From Bacteroidota bacterium (GTDB taxonomy: Bacteria > Bacteroidota > Bacteroidia > Flavobacteriales > Flavobacteriaceae): a stretch of 48,869 bases of DNA. Numbering within the stretch: position 1 is the stretch's first letter; the number at the start of each line of letters is the position of its first letter. Shown here one piece after another: positions 15,243 through 24,118 of the stretch. The notes beneath the pieces were generated by a model that ran no database searches, was not told where the DNA came from, and saw nothing but the letters and a program-made list of their open reading frames with translations. The stretch lies in assembly GCA_027621175.1 (NCBI GenBank), contig JAQCCM010000012.1, positions 1 to 48,869 on the forward strand, in the 5' to 3' direction. Made by a program: the position numbers and the translations under genes.

Positions 15243-16808
15243 ATGGAAGCACAATTTGGCGGTTCTGCCTTAAACCAACGGACTATTTTAAGTCACCCTC
15301 TTGGGCTATTTGTTTTGTTTTTTACTGAAATGTGGGAACGTTTTAGCTACTATGGCATGCGCGCCATTTTGGTGTTGTTCCTCACATCCTCCATCATGAA
15401 CGACGGCTGGGCGTGGTCAAACGAAGATGCCTTAGAATTGTATGCCTTATATACAGGGCTGGTGTATTTAACACCCATTTTAGGTGGTTTTCTCGCCGAT
15501 AAATTTTTAGGGTACCGCAATGCTACTGTGTTGGGCGCATTTATCATGACTCTAGGCCATGCTTCTATGGCACTTGAGACTTTTACACATTCCTTTTTTT
15601 ATCTTGGACTCATACTGTTAATCGTCGGGAATGGATTTTTTAAACCCAACATTTCTTCCATAGTTGGGCAATTATATAAGGATGGAGATAAACGCAAAGA
15701 TGGTGGCTATACCATATTTTATATGGGTATCAACGCCGGAGCGTTTTTAGGGATATTATTATGCGGATATATTGGTGAGAAAGTAGGTTGGCACCTCGGC
15801 TTTGGATTGGCTGGAATTTTTATGTTTTTAGGCATGCTGCAGTTTTGGTTTGCCCAAAAGATTTTTAGCACTATTGGTTTAACGCCAAAAAAAATAGCGG
15901 CAGCCAATACTGCTGAAACAATAGTATCTGCCAAAACCCTTGGAGCTGGTTTTACGAAAATTGAAATCGATAGGCTTTTTGTGATCGTTGTCTTTTCCAT
16001 ATTTACGATTTTCTTCTGGTGGGCATTTGAGCAAGCAGGGGGGTCTATGACTATTTTTGCTAAAGACTTTACCCAACGTACTTTAGAGGGAGATGCGTCT
16101 ATGATTTTTAAAATGGCCAATACCATCATAACATTGGTACCCATGGTCATACTAACCCTGGTTTTATATGGACTATTTCGTAAAATGATAGGGCATTACC
16201 TTCTTTCAAACGTATTTTTAGGTGCAAGTTTTTTGATTATTTGGGGTATTGTTATTTGGATGATTCAGCGTGAGTTTTCATCAACAGCTACTGAAATACC
16301 TGCATCTTGGTTTTCGGTATTAAACTCATTATTTATTATTTTATTGGCGCCGCTCTTTTCAAAAGTTTGGGCATCGAAATTAAATCCCAGTGGTCCTGTA
16401 AAATTTGCTATAGGATTGATTTTATTGGGTGTTGGCTTTGCCTTCTTGGCTGTAGGAGCTATGGGTATTCCCATGGGAGCAGAAACGGCTAGTGTGAGTA
16501 TCATATGGTTGATTTTAGCCTATTTATTTCATACGATGGGCGAATTATGTGTGTCCCCAGTTGGGTTGTCATATGTCAGTAAATTAGCTCCTATGAAGCT
16601 GGTAGGACTTATGTTTGGTTTTTGGTTTGTATGTAGTGCTGTTGCCAATTTCTTGGGAGGTAAAACAGGTAGCTATATCGATAAAATTTCAGAAGCCTAT
16701 GGTCTATCTAATTTCTTTTTGATTTTCTTTGCAATTCCTGTTGTGGCAGGGATATTAATGATTTTATTAAGGCCTATTTTAATTCGTAAAATGCATGGAA
16801 TACATTAA
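15243..16808 (+). CDS. POT/PTR-family proton-coupled peptide transporter
   Basis: 521 aa with about 12-14 membrane helices. The hallmark ExxERFxYYG is present as EMWERFSYYG in helix 1, and the PTR2 signature region reads FYMGINAGAFLGILLCGY. FEQAGGSMTIFAKDFT and LSYVSKLAPMKLVGLMFGFW are further family segments. It imports di-/tripeptides with protons across the inner membrane. It is divergent from mvaA (77 bp apart); its last 14 bases overlap the start of the exported thioredoxin-like gene. Confidence 0.93.
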   Translation: MEAQFGGSALNQRTILSHPLGLFVLFFTEMWERFSYYGMRAILVLFLTSSIMNDGWAWSNEDALELYALYTGLVYLTPILGGFLADKFLGYRNATVLGAFIMTLGHASMALETFTHSFFYLGLILLIVGNGFFKPNISSIVGQLYKDGDKRKDGGYTIFYMGINAGAFLGILLCGYIGEKVGWHLGFGLAGIFMFLGMLQFWFAQKIFSTIGLTPKKIAAANTAETIVSAKTLGAGFTKIEIDRLFVIVVFSIFTIFFWWAFEQAGGSMTIFAKDFTQRTLEGDASMIFKMANTIITLVPMVILTLVLYGLFRKMIGHYLLSNVFLGASFLIIWGIVIWMIQREFSSTATEIPASWFSVLNSLFIILLAPLFSKVWASKLNPSGPVKFAIGLILLGVGFAFLAVGAMGIPMGAETASVSIIWLILAYLFHTMGELCVSPVGLSYVSKLAPMKLVGLMFGFWFVCSAVANFLGGKTGSYIDKISEAYGLSNFFLIFFAIPVVAGILMILLRPILIRKMHGIH

Positions 16809-17343
16809 AAAAACAAGTCTCCTTATTTTATTATTGTTTTATACGGCAACTTTTGCCCAAGTCAAATGGTACACCCTTGAAGAAGCGTTAACCGCTCAAA
16901 AGGAGAAACCCAAGCCCATTATATTAGACGCTTATACCGTTTGGTGTGGCCCATGCAAAATGTTAGACAAAAATACGTTTGGCAACGATGATGTAAGCAG
17001 TTATATGAACACCCATTTTTATCCTGTAAAATTCAACGCAGAGGGCAATGAAAAAGTAACCTATCAGGGGCAAGACTTTGACAACCCAAATTACGATGCC
17101 AAACGTGCTAAAACTCGAAATGGGACACATTCGTTTACGCGTTATTTGGGTGTTTCAGGTTATCCTACCCTTGTATTTTTTGACGAAACAGGAAATTTTA
17201 TTACCCCCATTGTTGGGTATCTAACGCCAACACAAATCGAGATTTACCTCAAGCTGATTCACCAGCAAGATTACAAAAACATCAAATCTCAAGAAGATTT
17301 TACGGCATATATTAAAAACTTTGAGCATCAGTTTAAGGGATAA
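16795..17343 (+). CDS. exported thioredoxin-like protein
   Basis: 182 aa. A signal peptide (LLILLLFYTATFAQ, cleavage near 21) is followed by a thioredoxin fold with C51-C54 in VWCGPCKMLDKNTF and a cis-proline loop VSGYPTLVFFDETG. Periplasmic redox or thiol-disulfide exchange is the likely role; the WCGPC motif is that of reducing thioredoxins rather than DsbA. The start lies inside the transporter gene (14-bp overlap), so translation is probably coupled. The 3' end overlaps convergent comEC by 16 bp. Confidence 0.85.
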   Translation: MEYIKKTSLLILLLFYTATFAQVKWYTLEEALTAQKEKPKPIILDAYTVWCGPCKMLDKNTFGNDDVSSYMNTHFYPVKFNAEGNEKVTYQGQDFDNPNYDAKRAKTRNGTHSFTRYLGVSGYPTLVFFDETGNFITPIVGYLTPTQIEIYLKLIHQQDYKNIKSQEDFTAYIKNFEHQFKG

Positions 17344-19244
17344 GCCCCTTGTATTGCTGTTGCGTGAAATCTAATCCCTTTTGCCGCACAGGTTTTTTTC
17401 CATCGTTCTACAAATGAGGGAAAGTTACTTCCGTCTGCAATAATAATTTGTGGCGTTAAGCTATCAATCAGCTCTTCTAAATGTATTTTTGGACTTTGTC
17501 GTAGCAACACAAATTCGTGTTTTCCTAAACCCCGATAAACACCTAAACAATCTACTACCAGTAAATTCTTATATGTGTTTCCAATGGATGAGTACTCAAT
17601 GCTGCTTAGGCGATAATATTGCTTAAAATCCTGCGCCAAGCGTATTACCTGTGGTGTTTGCTTTGCTGAAATGGCGACAAGCTTATCTACATCTGCTGTC
17701 AAAATCAATGAATTTTTATACACCTGTGCAATGGTTGCTTTTGGAGGCTCCTTCCAGTCAAAATACAATTGTGCATGAAACCCCAAACTAAAGATGCCAA
17801 GCACCACAAGTTTTCGTTTTTTAGGAGATTCCAAAAAGAAAAATAAGCTCAATACAACTGCACCGAGTAGTATGGTATCAGTGGTTCTAAAAGGAATGTA
17901 TTCTACAAAAAAGCCTTCCCATTTTGCAATCCATGCCACAACGCTTTGATAGCACCAAAAAACAGCATCTACCCCTGTATAAAACCAATGCGTGGAACTA
18001 ATAAAGCTCATGGCAATACTCCCGATATCCAGAAAAATTATTATCCCAATAAAAGGCACAAGTACTAAATTACTCAACCAAAACAATAGGGGAAATTGGT
18101 GGAAATAGTACAAACTGAAGGGTAGAACCGATAGCTGAGCAATACCTCCAATCCCAATAAGCGCAGCGATATACTGCATGAAGCGATACTGATTGACAAA
18201 CAATTGTTGCCAGAGTGGCATCATCCATACAATACCAAAAACAGCAGCATAACTTAATTGAAATCCCACATCAAAAAGTAATCGCGGTTGTACAAATAGC
18301 AAGACCACAAAACTAACCCAAACGCCTTGCATACGCACATTTTTACGTTTTAGTGCAAGTCCAATTTGTAAAAATGAAAACATGGTTACTGCTCGAATTA
18401 CAGATGAGGCTGCACCAGTGATAAGTGCAAAACACCACAATAAAACAATGGGTATTGCCGCTGCCAAAACAGCTCCGTGTTTCATTCGTTTTAGCGGTGC
18501 AACCAAAAAACGGAGCAGTAGCAGCATAATACCAATGTGCAAACCAGAAATTGCCAACAAATGCATAGCGCCCGCACGTTGATATTGTTGGATTCGTTCT
18601 TCTGATAATTCTTTTTTTGTGCCCAGAACAAGCGCCATAATTAGCGCTTTACTATCTTCATGTAAAGATGTTTTTTTCAGTTTCCCGATAAGTTTTTGTT
18701 GTATCGCAAACGCCCAGCTTTTTAAACTCCATTGGCGATCAAGTGGAACAAATATTTCGTCAATGACCGTCATTCTGCGCGAAACGCCTTTTCGGCGCAT
18801 AAAGGTTTTATAATCAAAATCGGTTGGGTTTTTCGGAGGTGGTATAGGTTCAAGTGTTCCGTGCACCAAAAAACGATCTCCGATTGTAAATGAATGCTCC
18901 AAACTTGTGTGAAGAAGAACACTTTCATTTTGCGTCGTTTTTACCACATATTGATGTCCATGAGCGGAGGTGTTTTGGATCCTTTTGATTTCAATTGTAT
19001 GATCTTTTAGATGCGATGTAGCGTTTATTACAGGCGGTTGATAACGCATCGTTCCCAAGATCAAAAAGCACCCACCAGCGGCAAGCAAAAAGAAATGATT
19101 CCAACGTTTCAAGTGGCATACAATCAGTGCAACGACACTTACTAAAAAAATCTGGAATGAAAACTGAATATTTGCTTCACTTAATAGAATTCCTGCACTA
19201 AATGAAAGTGCAATAACTGCTATAGGTGTACTTGGATGAGGCAT
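17328..19244 (-). CDS. comEC: ComEC/Rec2-type DNA-uptake membrane protein
   Basis: 638 aa. Hydrophobic N-terminal helices, a DUF4131-type soluble segment (~60-165), then the Competence domain with LVLGTKKELSEERIQQYQRA and GAMHLLAISGLHIGIMLLLL, with many helices to ~490. The C-terminal ~130 residues are soluble but show no HxHxDH metallo-beta-lactamase motif, unlike full-length ComEC of Gram-positives. The expected role is passage of transforming DNA through the inner membrane. Last gene of the surE-lpxB-nlpC-comEC run, 17 bp after nlpC. Confidence 0.88.
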   Translation of the reverse strand: MPHPSTPIAVIALSFSAGILLSEANIQFSFQIFLVSVVALIVCHLKRWNHFFLLAAGGCFLILGTMRYQPPVINATSHLKDHTIEIKRIQNTSAHGHQYVVKTTQNESVLLHTSLEHSFTIGDRFLVHGTLEPIPPPKNPTDFDYKTFMRRKGVSRRMTVIDEIFVPLDRQWSLKSWAFAIQQKLIGKLKKTSLHEDSKALIMALVLGTKKELSEERIQQYQRAGAMHLLAISGLHIGIMLLLLRFLVAPLKRMKHGAVLAAAIPIVLLWCFALITGAASSVIRAVTMFSFLQIGLALKRKNVRMQGVWVSFVVLLFVQPRLLFDVGFQLSYAAVFGIVWMMPLWQQLFVNQYRFMQYIAALIGIGGIAQLSVLPFSLYYFHQFPLLFWLSNLVLVPFIGIIIFLDIGSIAMSFISSTHWFYTGVDAVFWCYQSVVAWIAKWEGFFVEYIPFRTTDTILLGAVVLSLFFFLESPKKRKLVVLGIFSLGFHAQLYFDWKEPPKATIAQVYKNSLILTADVDKLVAISAKQTPQVIRLAQDFKQYYRLSSIEYSSIGNTYKNLLVVDCLGVYRGLGKHEFVLLRQSPKIHLEELIDSLTPQIIIADGSNFPSFVERWKKTCAAKGIRFHATAIQGAYPLN

Positions 19245-19261
19245 GCCTCAAAGTACAAAAA

Positions 19262-19723
19262 TTATTTTTTTAGTAGCCTTCGTGTCTGAGCGTACGCCTT
19301 TTTCCAGTAGCTACTTTCTAATGAAGAGATTATGACTCCTTTTGATGATGATGCGTGAATAAATTGCGGAATGCCGTTTCGCGTACTCACGACTATACCC
19401 GCGTGGGTGAGCTTTCGTTTTCGGCTTGTTCGAAAAAAGATAATATCTCCTTTTTTGACTCTATCAATAGAAATACGTTTGCCTTTTTTTCGAAGCTCAT
19501 GAACGGTTCTGGGTACTCGAACTCCTTGTTGACGAAAGGCATTGTAAATCAGTCCAGAACAGTCAATTCCCCCTTTGGTGTTTCCGCCATATGCATAAGG
19601 AGTCCCCATATAGCCTTTGGCGTAATAAACCACGCCATCACGGGGTTTCATTTTAGTTCCTTTACTAAAGCTACCACAGCCTACAAGGCTTACGGCAAGC
19701 ACAATAAAAATCAGATTACGCAC
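19262..19723 (-). CDS. NlpC/P60 cell-wall peptidase lipoprotein
   Basis: 153 aa. Lipobox LVGC with lipid-modified C16, then an NlpC/P60 (C40) domain: YGGNTKGGIDCSGL with catalytic C55, VPRTVHELRKKG, KGDIIFFR, LTHAGIV and FIHASS supplying the His residues. It probably cleaves peptide cross-links or stem peptides of peptidoglycan. Its start overlaps the lpxB stop by 8 bp. Confidence 0.92.
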   Translation of the reverse strand: MRNLIFIVLAVSLVGCGSFSKGTKMKPRDGVVYYAKGYMGTPYAYGGNTKGGIDCSGLIYNAFRQQGVRVPRTVHELRKKGKRISIDRVKKGDIIFFRTSRKRKLTHAGIVVSTRNGIPQFIHASSSKGVIISSLESSYWKKAYAQTRRLLKK

Positions 19724-20822
19724 GAGTTCGTTCTAAAATAAGTTGCGCTACAGCAGCACTTGCGCCGCTTCCGCCTAATTTTTCTTTTAAAATTTTATAT
19801 GCATCAAGTTGCGCTTGTCGTTTAGGACCAGATAAAATTTCAACTAAATCTGTTGTCAATTGCTTTGAGTTGCAGTTCGATTGGATGCGTTCAGGCACTG
19901 CGTCTTCATCTAAAATTAAATTCACGAGCGAGATAAAAGGCAATTTCACCAATTGTTTGCCAATGGCATAACTCAAGCCGCTGGTTTTATAACACACCAC
20001 TTGCGGTACTTCAAAAAGTGCGGTTTCTAATGTTGCTGTTCCACTAGTGACCAATGCCGCTTTTGCGTGTGTTAAAAGTTTATATGTGCTGTTTCGAACA
20101 ACATATACAGGTAGTGCTTCAAAAAGCGAATCGCTTAGTTGCGATGCGGCAGCTACAACAAAACAATGCTCTGGAAATTGTTTGGCGGTTGCTACCATCA
20201 CATCAAGAATTTTTTTAACCTCTTGTGCTCTGCTTCCAGGGAGCAGTGCTATGATGGGTTTTTTAGCAGGAATGTTATTTTCTTTTCTGAATTGAGTTTC
20301 AGAGCCTGCATCAAAATGCGATACTTCATCTAAGAGGGGATGCCCAACAAAATCAACAGGAATGTGGTGTTTGTCTTGAAAAAAAGGTTTTTCAAAGGGC
20401 AAAATCACATATAAATAATCTATGACACGTGCCATCAGTTTTACCCTATTTTCTTTCCACGCCCATACTTGCGGACTTATGTAGTAGTGCACTGGGATTT
20501 GCTGTGTTTTTGCCCACTCGGCAATACGTAAATTAAATCCCGGATAGTCGATTAAAATCAATGCATCTGGTTTGAATGCCGTAATGTCTTCTTTGCAATG
20601 TTGGATGTTATGCAGAATTGTTTTTAGGTTTTTGGCCACTTCCCAAAACCCCATAAACGCCAAATCACGGTAGTACTTAACCAGGGTTGCGCCTTCAGCT
20701 TGCATGCGATCTCCGCCCCACGCTCTAATATCAATATAGGGGTTTTGTTGATACAGTGCCTTTAGCATGTTTGCGCCGTGCAAATCGCCTGATGCCTCAC
20801 CTGCTATGATGTAATATTTCAT
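19716..20822 (-). CDS. lpxB: lipid-A-disaccharide synthase
   Basis: 368 aa (GT19). It opens with the family motif MKYYIIAGEASGDLHGA; RAWGGDRMQAEGATL, MGFWEVAKNL, LIDYPGFNLRIAEWAK, YYISPQVWAWKENRV, LPGSRAQEVKKILDVMV and TSGTATLETALFEVPQVV follow in order. It joins UDP-diacylglucosamine and lipid X at the inner membrane. A longer frame reaches 20867, but those residues are not family-like and would overlap the previous gene; Met at 20822 gives a 4-bp overlap with it. Confidence 0.95.
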   Translation of the reverse strand: MKYYIIAGEASGDLHGANMLKALYQQNPYIDIRAWGGDRMQAEGATLVKYYRDLAFMGFWEVAKNLKTILHNIQHCKEDITAFKPDALILIDYPGFNLRIAEWAKTQQIPVHYYISPQVWAWKENRVKLMARVIDYLYVILPFEKPFFQDKHHIPVDFVGHPLLDEVSHFDAGSETQFRKENNIPAKKPIIALLPGSRAQEVKKILDVMVATAKQFPEHCFVVAAASQLSDSLFEALPVYVVRNSTYKLLTHAKAALVTSGTATLETALFEVPQVVCYKTSGLSYAIGKQLVKLPFISLVNLILDEDAVPERIQSNCNSKQLTTDLVEILSGPKRQAQLDAYKILKEKLGGSGASAAVAQLILERTRA

Positions 20823-21091
20823 CCAAAAAGCTTTATGCCAAAGGTAAACAAAGCCCATAAGATGCACCCCATAAGAATGCCGTAAGCTGTGGTGTCTTTA
20901 TTTTTTTGTAAAGCCCAAAAAAAGATCAATAGGTTTGGGATTGCGCAAATAGCAGCAATTCCAGCAAGCGTTGATTGTTGAATTTCTTTGCCTTGTGCAT
21001 CAAAAATGAGCATAGCCATACCCAACAAAAAAGCAGGTAGGCCAATGCCAATAAGCAATCCCCATCGAGAAGCAGGTGTTAGAAATCCCAT
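20819..21091 (-). CDS. small membrane protein between surE and lpxB
   Basis: 90 aa with three predicted membrane segments: LLIGIGLPAFLLGMAMLIF, TLAGIAAICAIPNLLIFFWA and GILMGCILWALFTFGIKLF. No named family is recognised. It overlaps surE by 13 bp and lpxB by 4 bp, so it is a translated member of the operon. Its placement suggests an envelope role, but no function can be assigned. Confidence 0.75.
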   Translation of the reverse strand: MGFLTPASRWGLLIGIGLPAFLLGMAMLIFDAQGKEIQQSTLAGIAAICAIPNLLIFFWALQKNKDTTAYGILMGCILWALFTFGIKLFG

Positions 21092-21846
21092 GTGTTTAGT
21101 TTTTGAATGCTGTGATGTGCTGTCATATCAAAGTGAACGGGAACCACACTTACATAGCCATTTCCGAGTGCCCATTCGTCTGTGTCTTCTCCTTTATCTT
21201 CGTTGATAAATTTTCCTGTAAGCCAATAGTATTCTTTTCCCGTTGGGTCATTGCGTTTGTCAAATTCTTCCACCCAATACGCCATGGCTTGACGGCAAAT
21301 ACGAATTCCTTTGATGTCTTTTTCGGGTAGTTTCGGCAGATTTACATTGAGAACAACTCCCTCTGGAATTCCATTTGTTAGTGCCGATTTTGCAATACGC
21401 TTGATATATGAGGCTACTTGAGAAAAATCGGCATTCCATGCATAATCTAGAAGTGAAAATCCAATGGCTGGAATACCTTCAATGCCCGCCTCTACAGCTG
21501 CACTCATCGTGCCAGAATAAATCACATTAATGGATGAATTAGATCCGTGATTGATTCCCGAAACGCACAAGTCGGGTTTGCGCTTGAGAATTTCGTGAAC
21601 GCCCATTTTTACACAGTCTGCGGGTGTTCCCGAGCATGCATATTCGGTTTGTGGACCATCGTCGATAGTAACTTTGCTACAACGTAAGGTGTTGTTAATG
21701 GTAATGGCGTGTCCCATTCCCGATTGTGGGCTATCGGGCGCAACTACGACCACATCGCCAATAGTATTCATGACTTTTATGAGGTTTCGTAAGCCCGGTG
21801 CACTAATACCGTCATCGTTAGTCACTAAAATAAGTGGCTTTTTCAT
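21079..21846 (-). CDS. surE: 5'/3'-nucleotidase SurE
   Basis: 255 aa. Metal/phosphate motifs VTNDDGISAPGLRNL at the N-terminus, APDSPQSGMGHAITI, and LCVSGINHGSNSSINVIYSG. It dephosphorylates nucleoside monophosphates and short polyphosphates in the cytosol and is linked to stationary-phase survival. It begins the overlapping surE-lpxB-nlpC-comEC operon. The gap to the divergent protease gene (21847-21973) holds that gene's promoter. Confidence 0.95.
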   Translation of the reverse strand: MKKPLILVTNDDGISAPGLRNLIKVMNTIGDVVVVAPDSPQSGMGHAITINNTLRCSKVTIDDGPQTEYACSGTPADCVKMGVHEILKRKPDLCVSGINHGSNSSINVIYSGTMSAAVEAGIEGIPAIGFSLLDYAWNADFSQVASYIKRIAKSALTNGIPEGVVLNVNLPKLPEKDIKGIRICRQAMAYWVEEFDKRNDPTGKEYYWLTGKFINEDKGEDTDEWALGNGYVSVVPVHFDMTAHHSIQKLNTWDF

Positions 21847-21922
21847 ATTTGTTAATTGAAAGTTAAAAATACATAATGGAAGCGTTATTTTGGCTTATTT
21901 TGACATGATTATCGAGCATTTA

Positions 21923-21952
21923 TTTGAAAGTTAATAAAAAGTATTACTTTTA
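21923..21952 (+). promoter_or_regulatory. promoter of the Tsp-type protease
   Basis: TTTG at 21923-21926, 18-nt spacer, TACTTTTA at 21945-21952 (one mismatch to TAnnTTTG). The ATG is 21 nt downstream. Confidence 0.55.
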
Positions 21953-21973
21953 AGCTTACTACTTAAAGAATTT

Positions 21974-24118
21974 ATGAGAAAGAAGATTTTTATCCCCCTG
22001 ATTTTAATTGCCCTAGTACTTTTAGCCTGGACTTGCTTTAGCCCACCTACTAGCCATCATTTCTCTGAGAATGCGTCTAAGGATAAGTTGCTTATGGAGC
22101 TTATCACGTACTTTATGCAGCGTGGTCATTTTTCACCTAAAATTATAAATGATGAGCTTTCTGAGGATCTGCATGCTACGTTTTTGGAGATGCTAGATGG
22201 GCAAAAAAGATATTTTTTAAAGAAAGATATTGTCCAATTTGAGTGCTATAAATATGCGTTGGATGATGAATTTCGAAGCTTAAATACAGATTTTTTTGAT
22301 TTTGCTTTTGCCCGCTACCTTGAACGCCGAAGCGAGGCAAAATTGTTTTACGCCGAGTTATTGGAAAAGCCTTTTGACTATTCCAAAAAGGAAGAAATTG
22401 ATTTAGATTATAAAAAACAAGATTACCCCGTTAATGTTCGTCAACGTTCCGAGAAATGGCGCAAACAGCTTAAGCTTTCTACTTTAAATATTGTGCACAC
22501 TAAATTGAAAGAAGAAGAAAAAAGAGCGGAAAAGGATAAATCATACAAACCAAAATCATTTGATGAATTGGAAGTAGATGCTCGTGAGATTACACGTGTA
22601 AATCTTGAAAATTATTTCTCGCTTATGGAAGATGTTCGAGAAGAAGACTGGTTTGGCACGTATTTGAACGCCTTTGTTTCGCAGTTTGACCCGCATTCGG
22701 TCTATTTTGCGCCAGTTGATAAAGACAGATTTGATGCTTCTATGTCTGGGAAATATGAAGGCATTGGTGCACGTTTAACCAAGCGAAATCAAGCGATTAA
22801 AATCGTAGAAATTATTTCAGGTGGTCCACTATGGCGTGACCAATCTATTGATGTTGGAGATCAAATTATGATGGTTCGTCAAGAAGAAGGTGACCCCGTT
22901 GACGTACAGTCTATGCGTTTGGACGATGCCATAGAGCTGATCAAAGGGACTGCTGGAACAACCGTTTTTCTTACCATAAAAAAAGTGGATGGTACGGTAG
23001 AGGAAATTCCTATTAAGCGCGATACGGTTGTTATGGAGGAGTCGTATTTAAAATCGACACTCATTGAAAAGGCTGGGCGTACGTATGGGCTTATACATCT
23101 GCCTAAATTTTATGTCGACTTTAAAGACTACAAAGAGCGAAACGCTGCTAAAGACATGCAGCAGGAAATCATCAGGTTAAAAAACCAAGGTGTTCAGGGG
23201 CTGGTCGTAGATTTACGTAATAATGGTGGCGGTTCGTTGCAAACGGTAGTTGATATGGCCGGTTTTTTCATCGATGAAGGTCCTGTAGTTCAAGTTAAAT
23301 CTACATCCGATGACAGTAAGGTGCTCAAAGACAGAGACGGAAAAACGCTTTGGGAAGGTCCCTTGGTCATTATGGTAAATGAGCTATCCGCATCTGCATC
23401 TGAAATTTTGGCGGCTGCCATGCAGGATTATGAGCGTGCTGTGGTGTTGGGTAGTAAACAAACTTTTGGAAAGGGAACAGTTCAAAATGTGCTGGAATTA
23501 AACAGATTTGTATCAAAAAGTACCTATGGTGATTTAGGTGCGCTGAAATATACGACTGAAAAATTTTACCGTATTACAGGTAAATCTACTCAGCTAGAGG
23601 GAGTGAAAAGCGATGTGATTGCTCCAGACCGCTATACTTATGTGGATATAGGTGAGAAAGATGAGGAAAATCCGTTGATTTGGGATCAAATTGCTTCTAC
23701 CGCGTTTTCTAAGTGGAATGGGTATAGAAACTATCAAGATGTGATTCAAAAAAGCACCACACGCATTGAAAAAAACGAGCTTTTTCAATTGATTGATAAA
23801 AACGCAAAGTGGGTCAAGGCGCAACAGGATAAAAATGTCTTCTCATTGAATTACAAACAATTCTCTTCAGAAATAGAAGAAGGAGAGTCTGTCGCAGACC
23901 AGTTTGATGTATTAGATGAATATTCAAATTCACTTTCATTTTCTTCTTTACCCTATGAGCTTGCAAAGATGAAATCGGATACCATTTTAGCAGAGAAACG
24001 TAAAAGATGGAAAAAAGCGCTTAATAAAGACATGTATTTAGAGGAAGCGGTTCATATTTTAACGGATTTAGAACTTAATTTTATTCCATCTAAGCCATTA
24101 GCCCTACAGCAAAATTAA
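21974..24118 (+). CDS. prc: C-terminal processing (tail-specific) protease, S41
   Basis: 714 aa, the size of E. coli Prc/Tsp. An N-terminal signal/anchor is followed by a helical Tsp N-domain, a PDZ domain (KYEGIGARLTKRN, VEIISGGPLWRDQSIDVGD), and the S41 core with VVDLRNNGGGSLQT, NELSASASEILAAAMQD (Ser nucleophile, residues ~470-480), GSKQTFGKGTVQ (general-base Lys500), then a DUF3340-type C-terminal domain. It degrades or trims periplasmic proteins from their C-termini. The stop overlaps convergent rodA by 4 bp. Confidence 0.93.
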   Translation: MRKKIFIPLILIALVLLAWTCFSPPTSHHFSENASKDKLLMELITYFMQRGHFSPKIINDELSEDLHATFLEMLDGQKRYFLKKDIVQFECYKYALDDEFRSLNTDFFDFAFARYLERRSEAKLFYAELLEKPFDYSKKEEIDLDYKKQDYPVNVRQRSEKWRKQLKLSTLNIVHTKLKEEEKRAEKDKSYKPKSFDELEVDAREITRVNLENYFSLMEDVREEDWFGTYLNAFVSQFDPHSVYFAPVDKDRFDASMSGKYEGIGARLTKRNQAIKIVEIISGGPLWRDQSIDVGDQIMMVRQEEGDPVDVQSMRLDDAIELIKGTAGTTVFLTIKKVDGTVEEIPIKRDTVVMEESYLKSTLIEKAGRTYGLIHLPKFYVDFKDYKERNAAKDMQQEIIRLKNQGVQGLVVDLRNNGGGSLQTVVDMAGFFIDEGPVVQVKSTSDDSKVLKDRDGKTLWEGPLVIMVNELSASASEILAAAMQDYERAVVLGSKQTFGKGTVQNVLELNRFVSKSTYGDLGALKYTTEKFYRITGKSTQLEGVKSDVIAPDRYTYVDIGEKDEENPLIWDQIASTAFSKWNGYRNYQDVIQKSTTRIEKNELFQLIDKNAKWVKAQQDKNVFSLNYKQFSSEIEEGESVADQFDVLDEYSNSLSFSSLPYELAKMKSDTILAEKRKRWKKALNKDMYLEEAVHILTDLELNFIPSKPLALQQN

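Noticed and set aside
20823-20867. N-terminal extension of lpxB
   Set aside because: The 15 extra residues precede the family's canonical opening MKYYIIAGEASGD and would overlap the previous gene by 49 bp.
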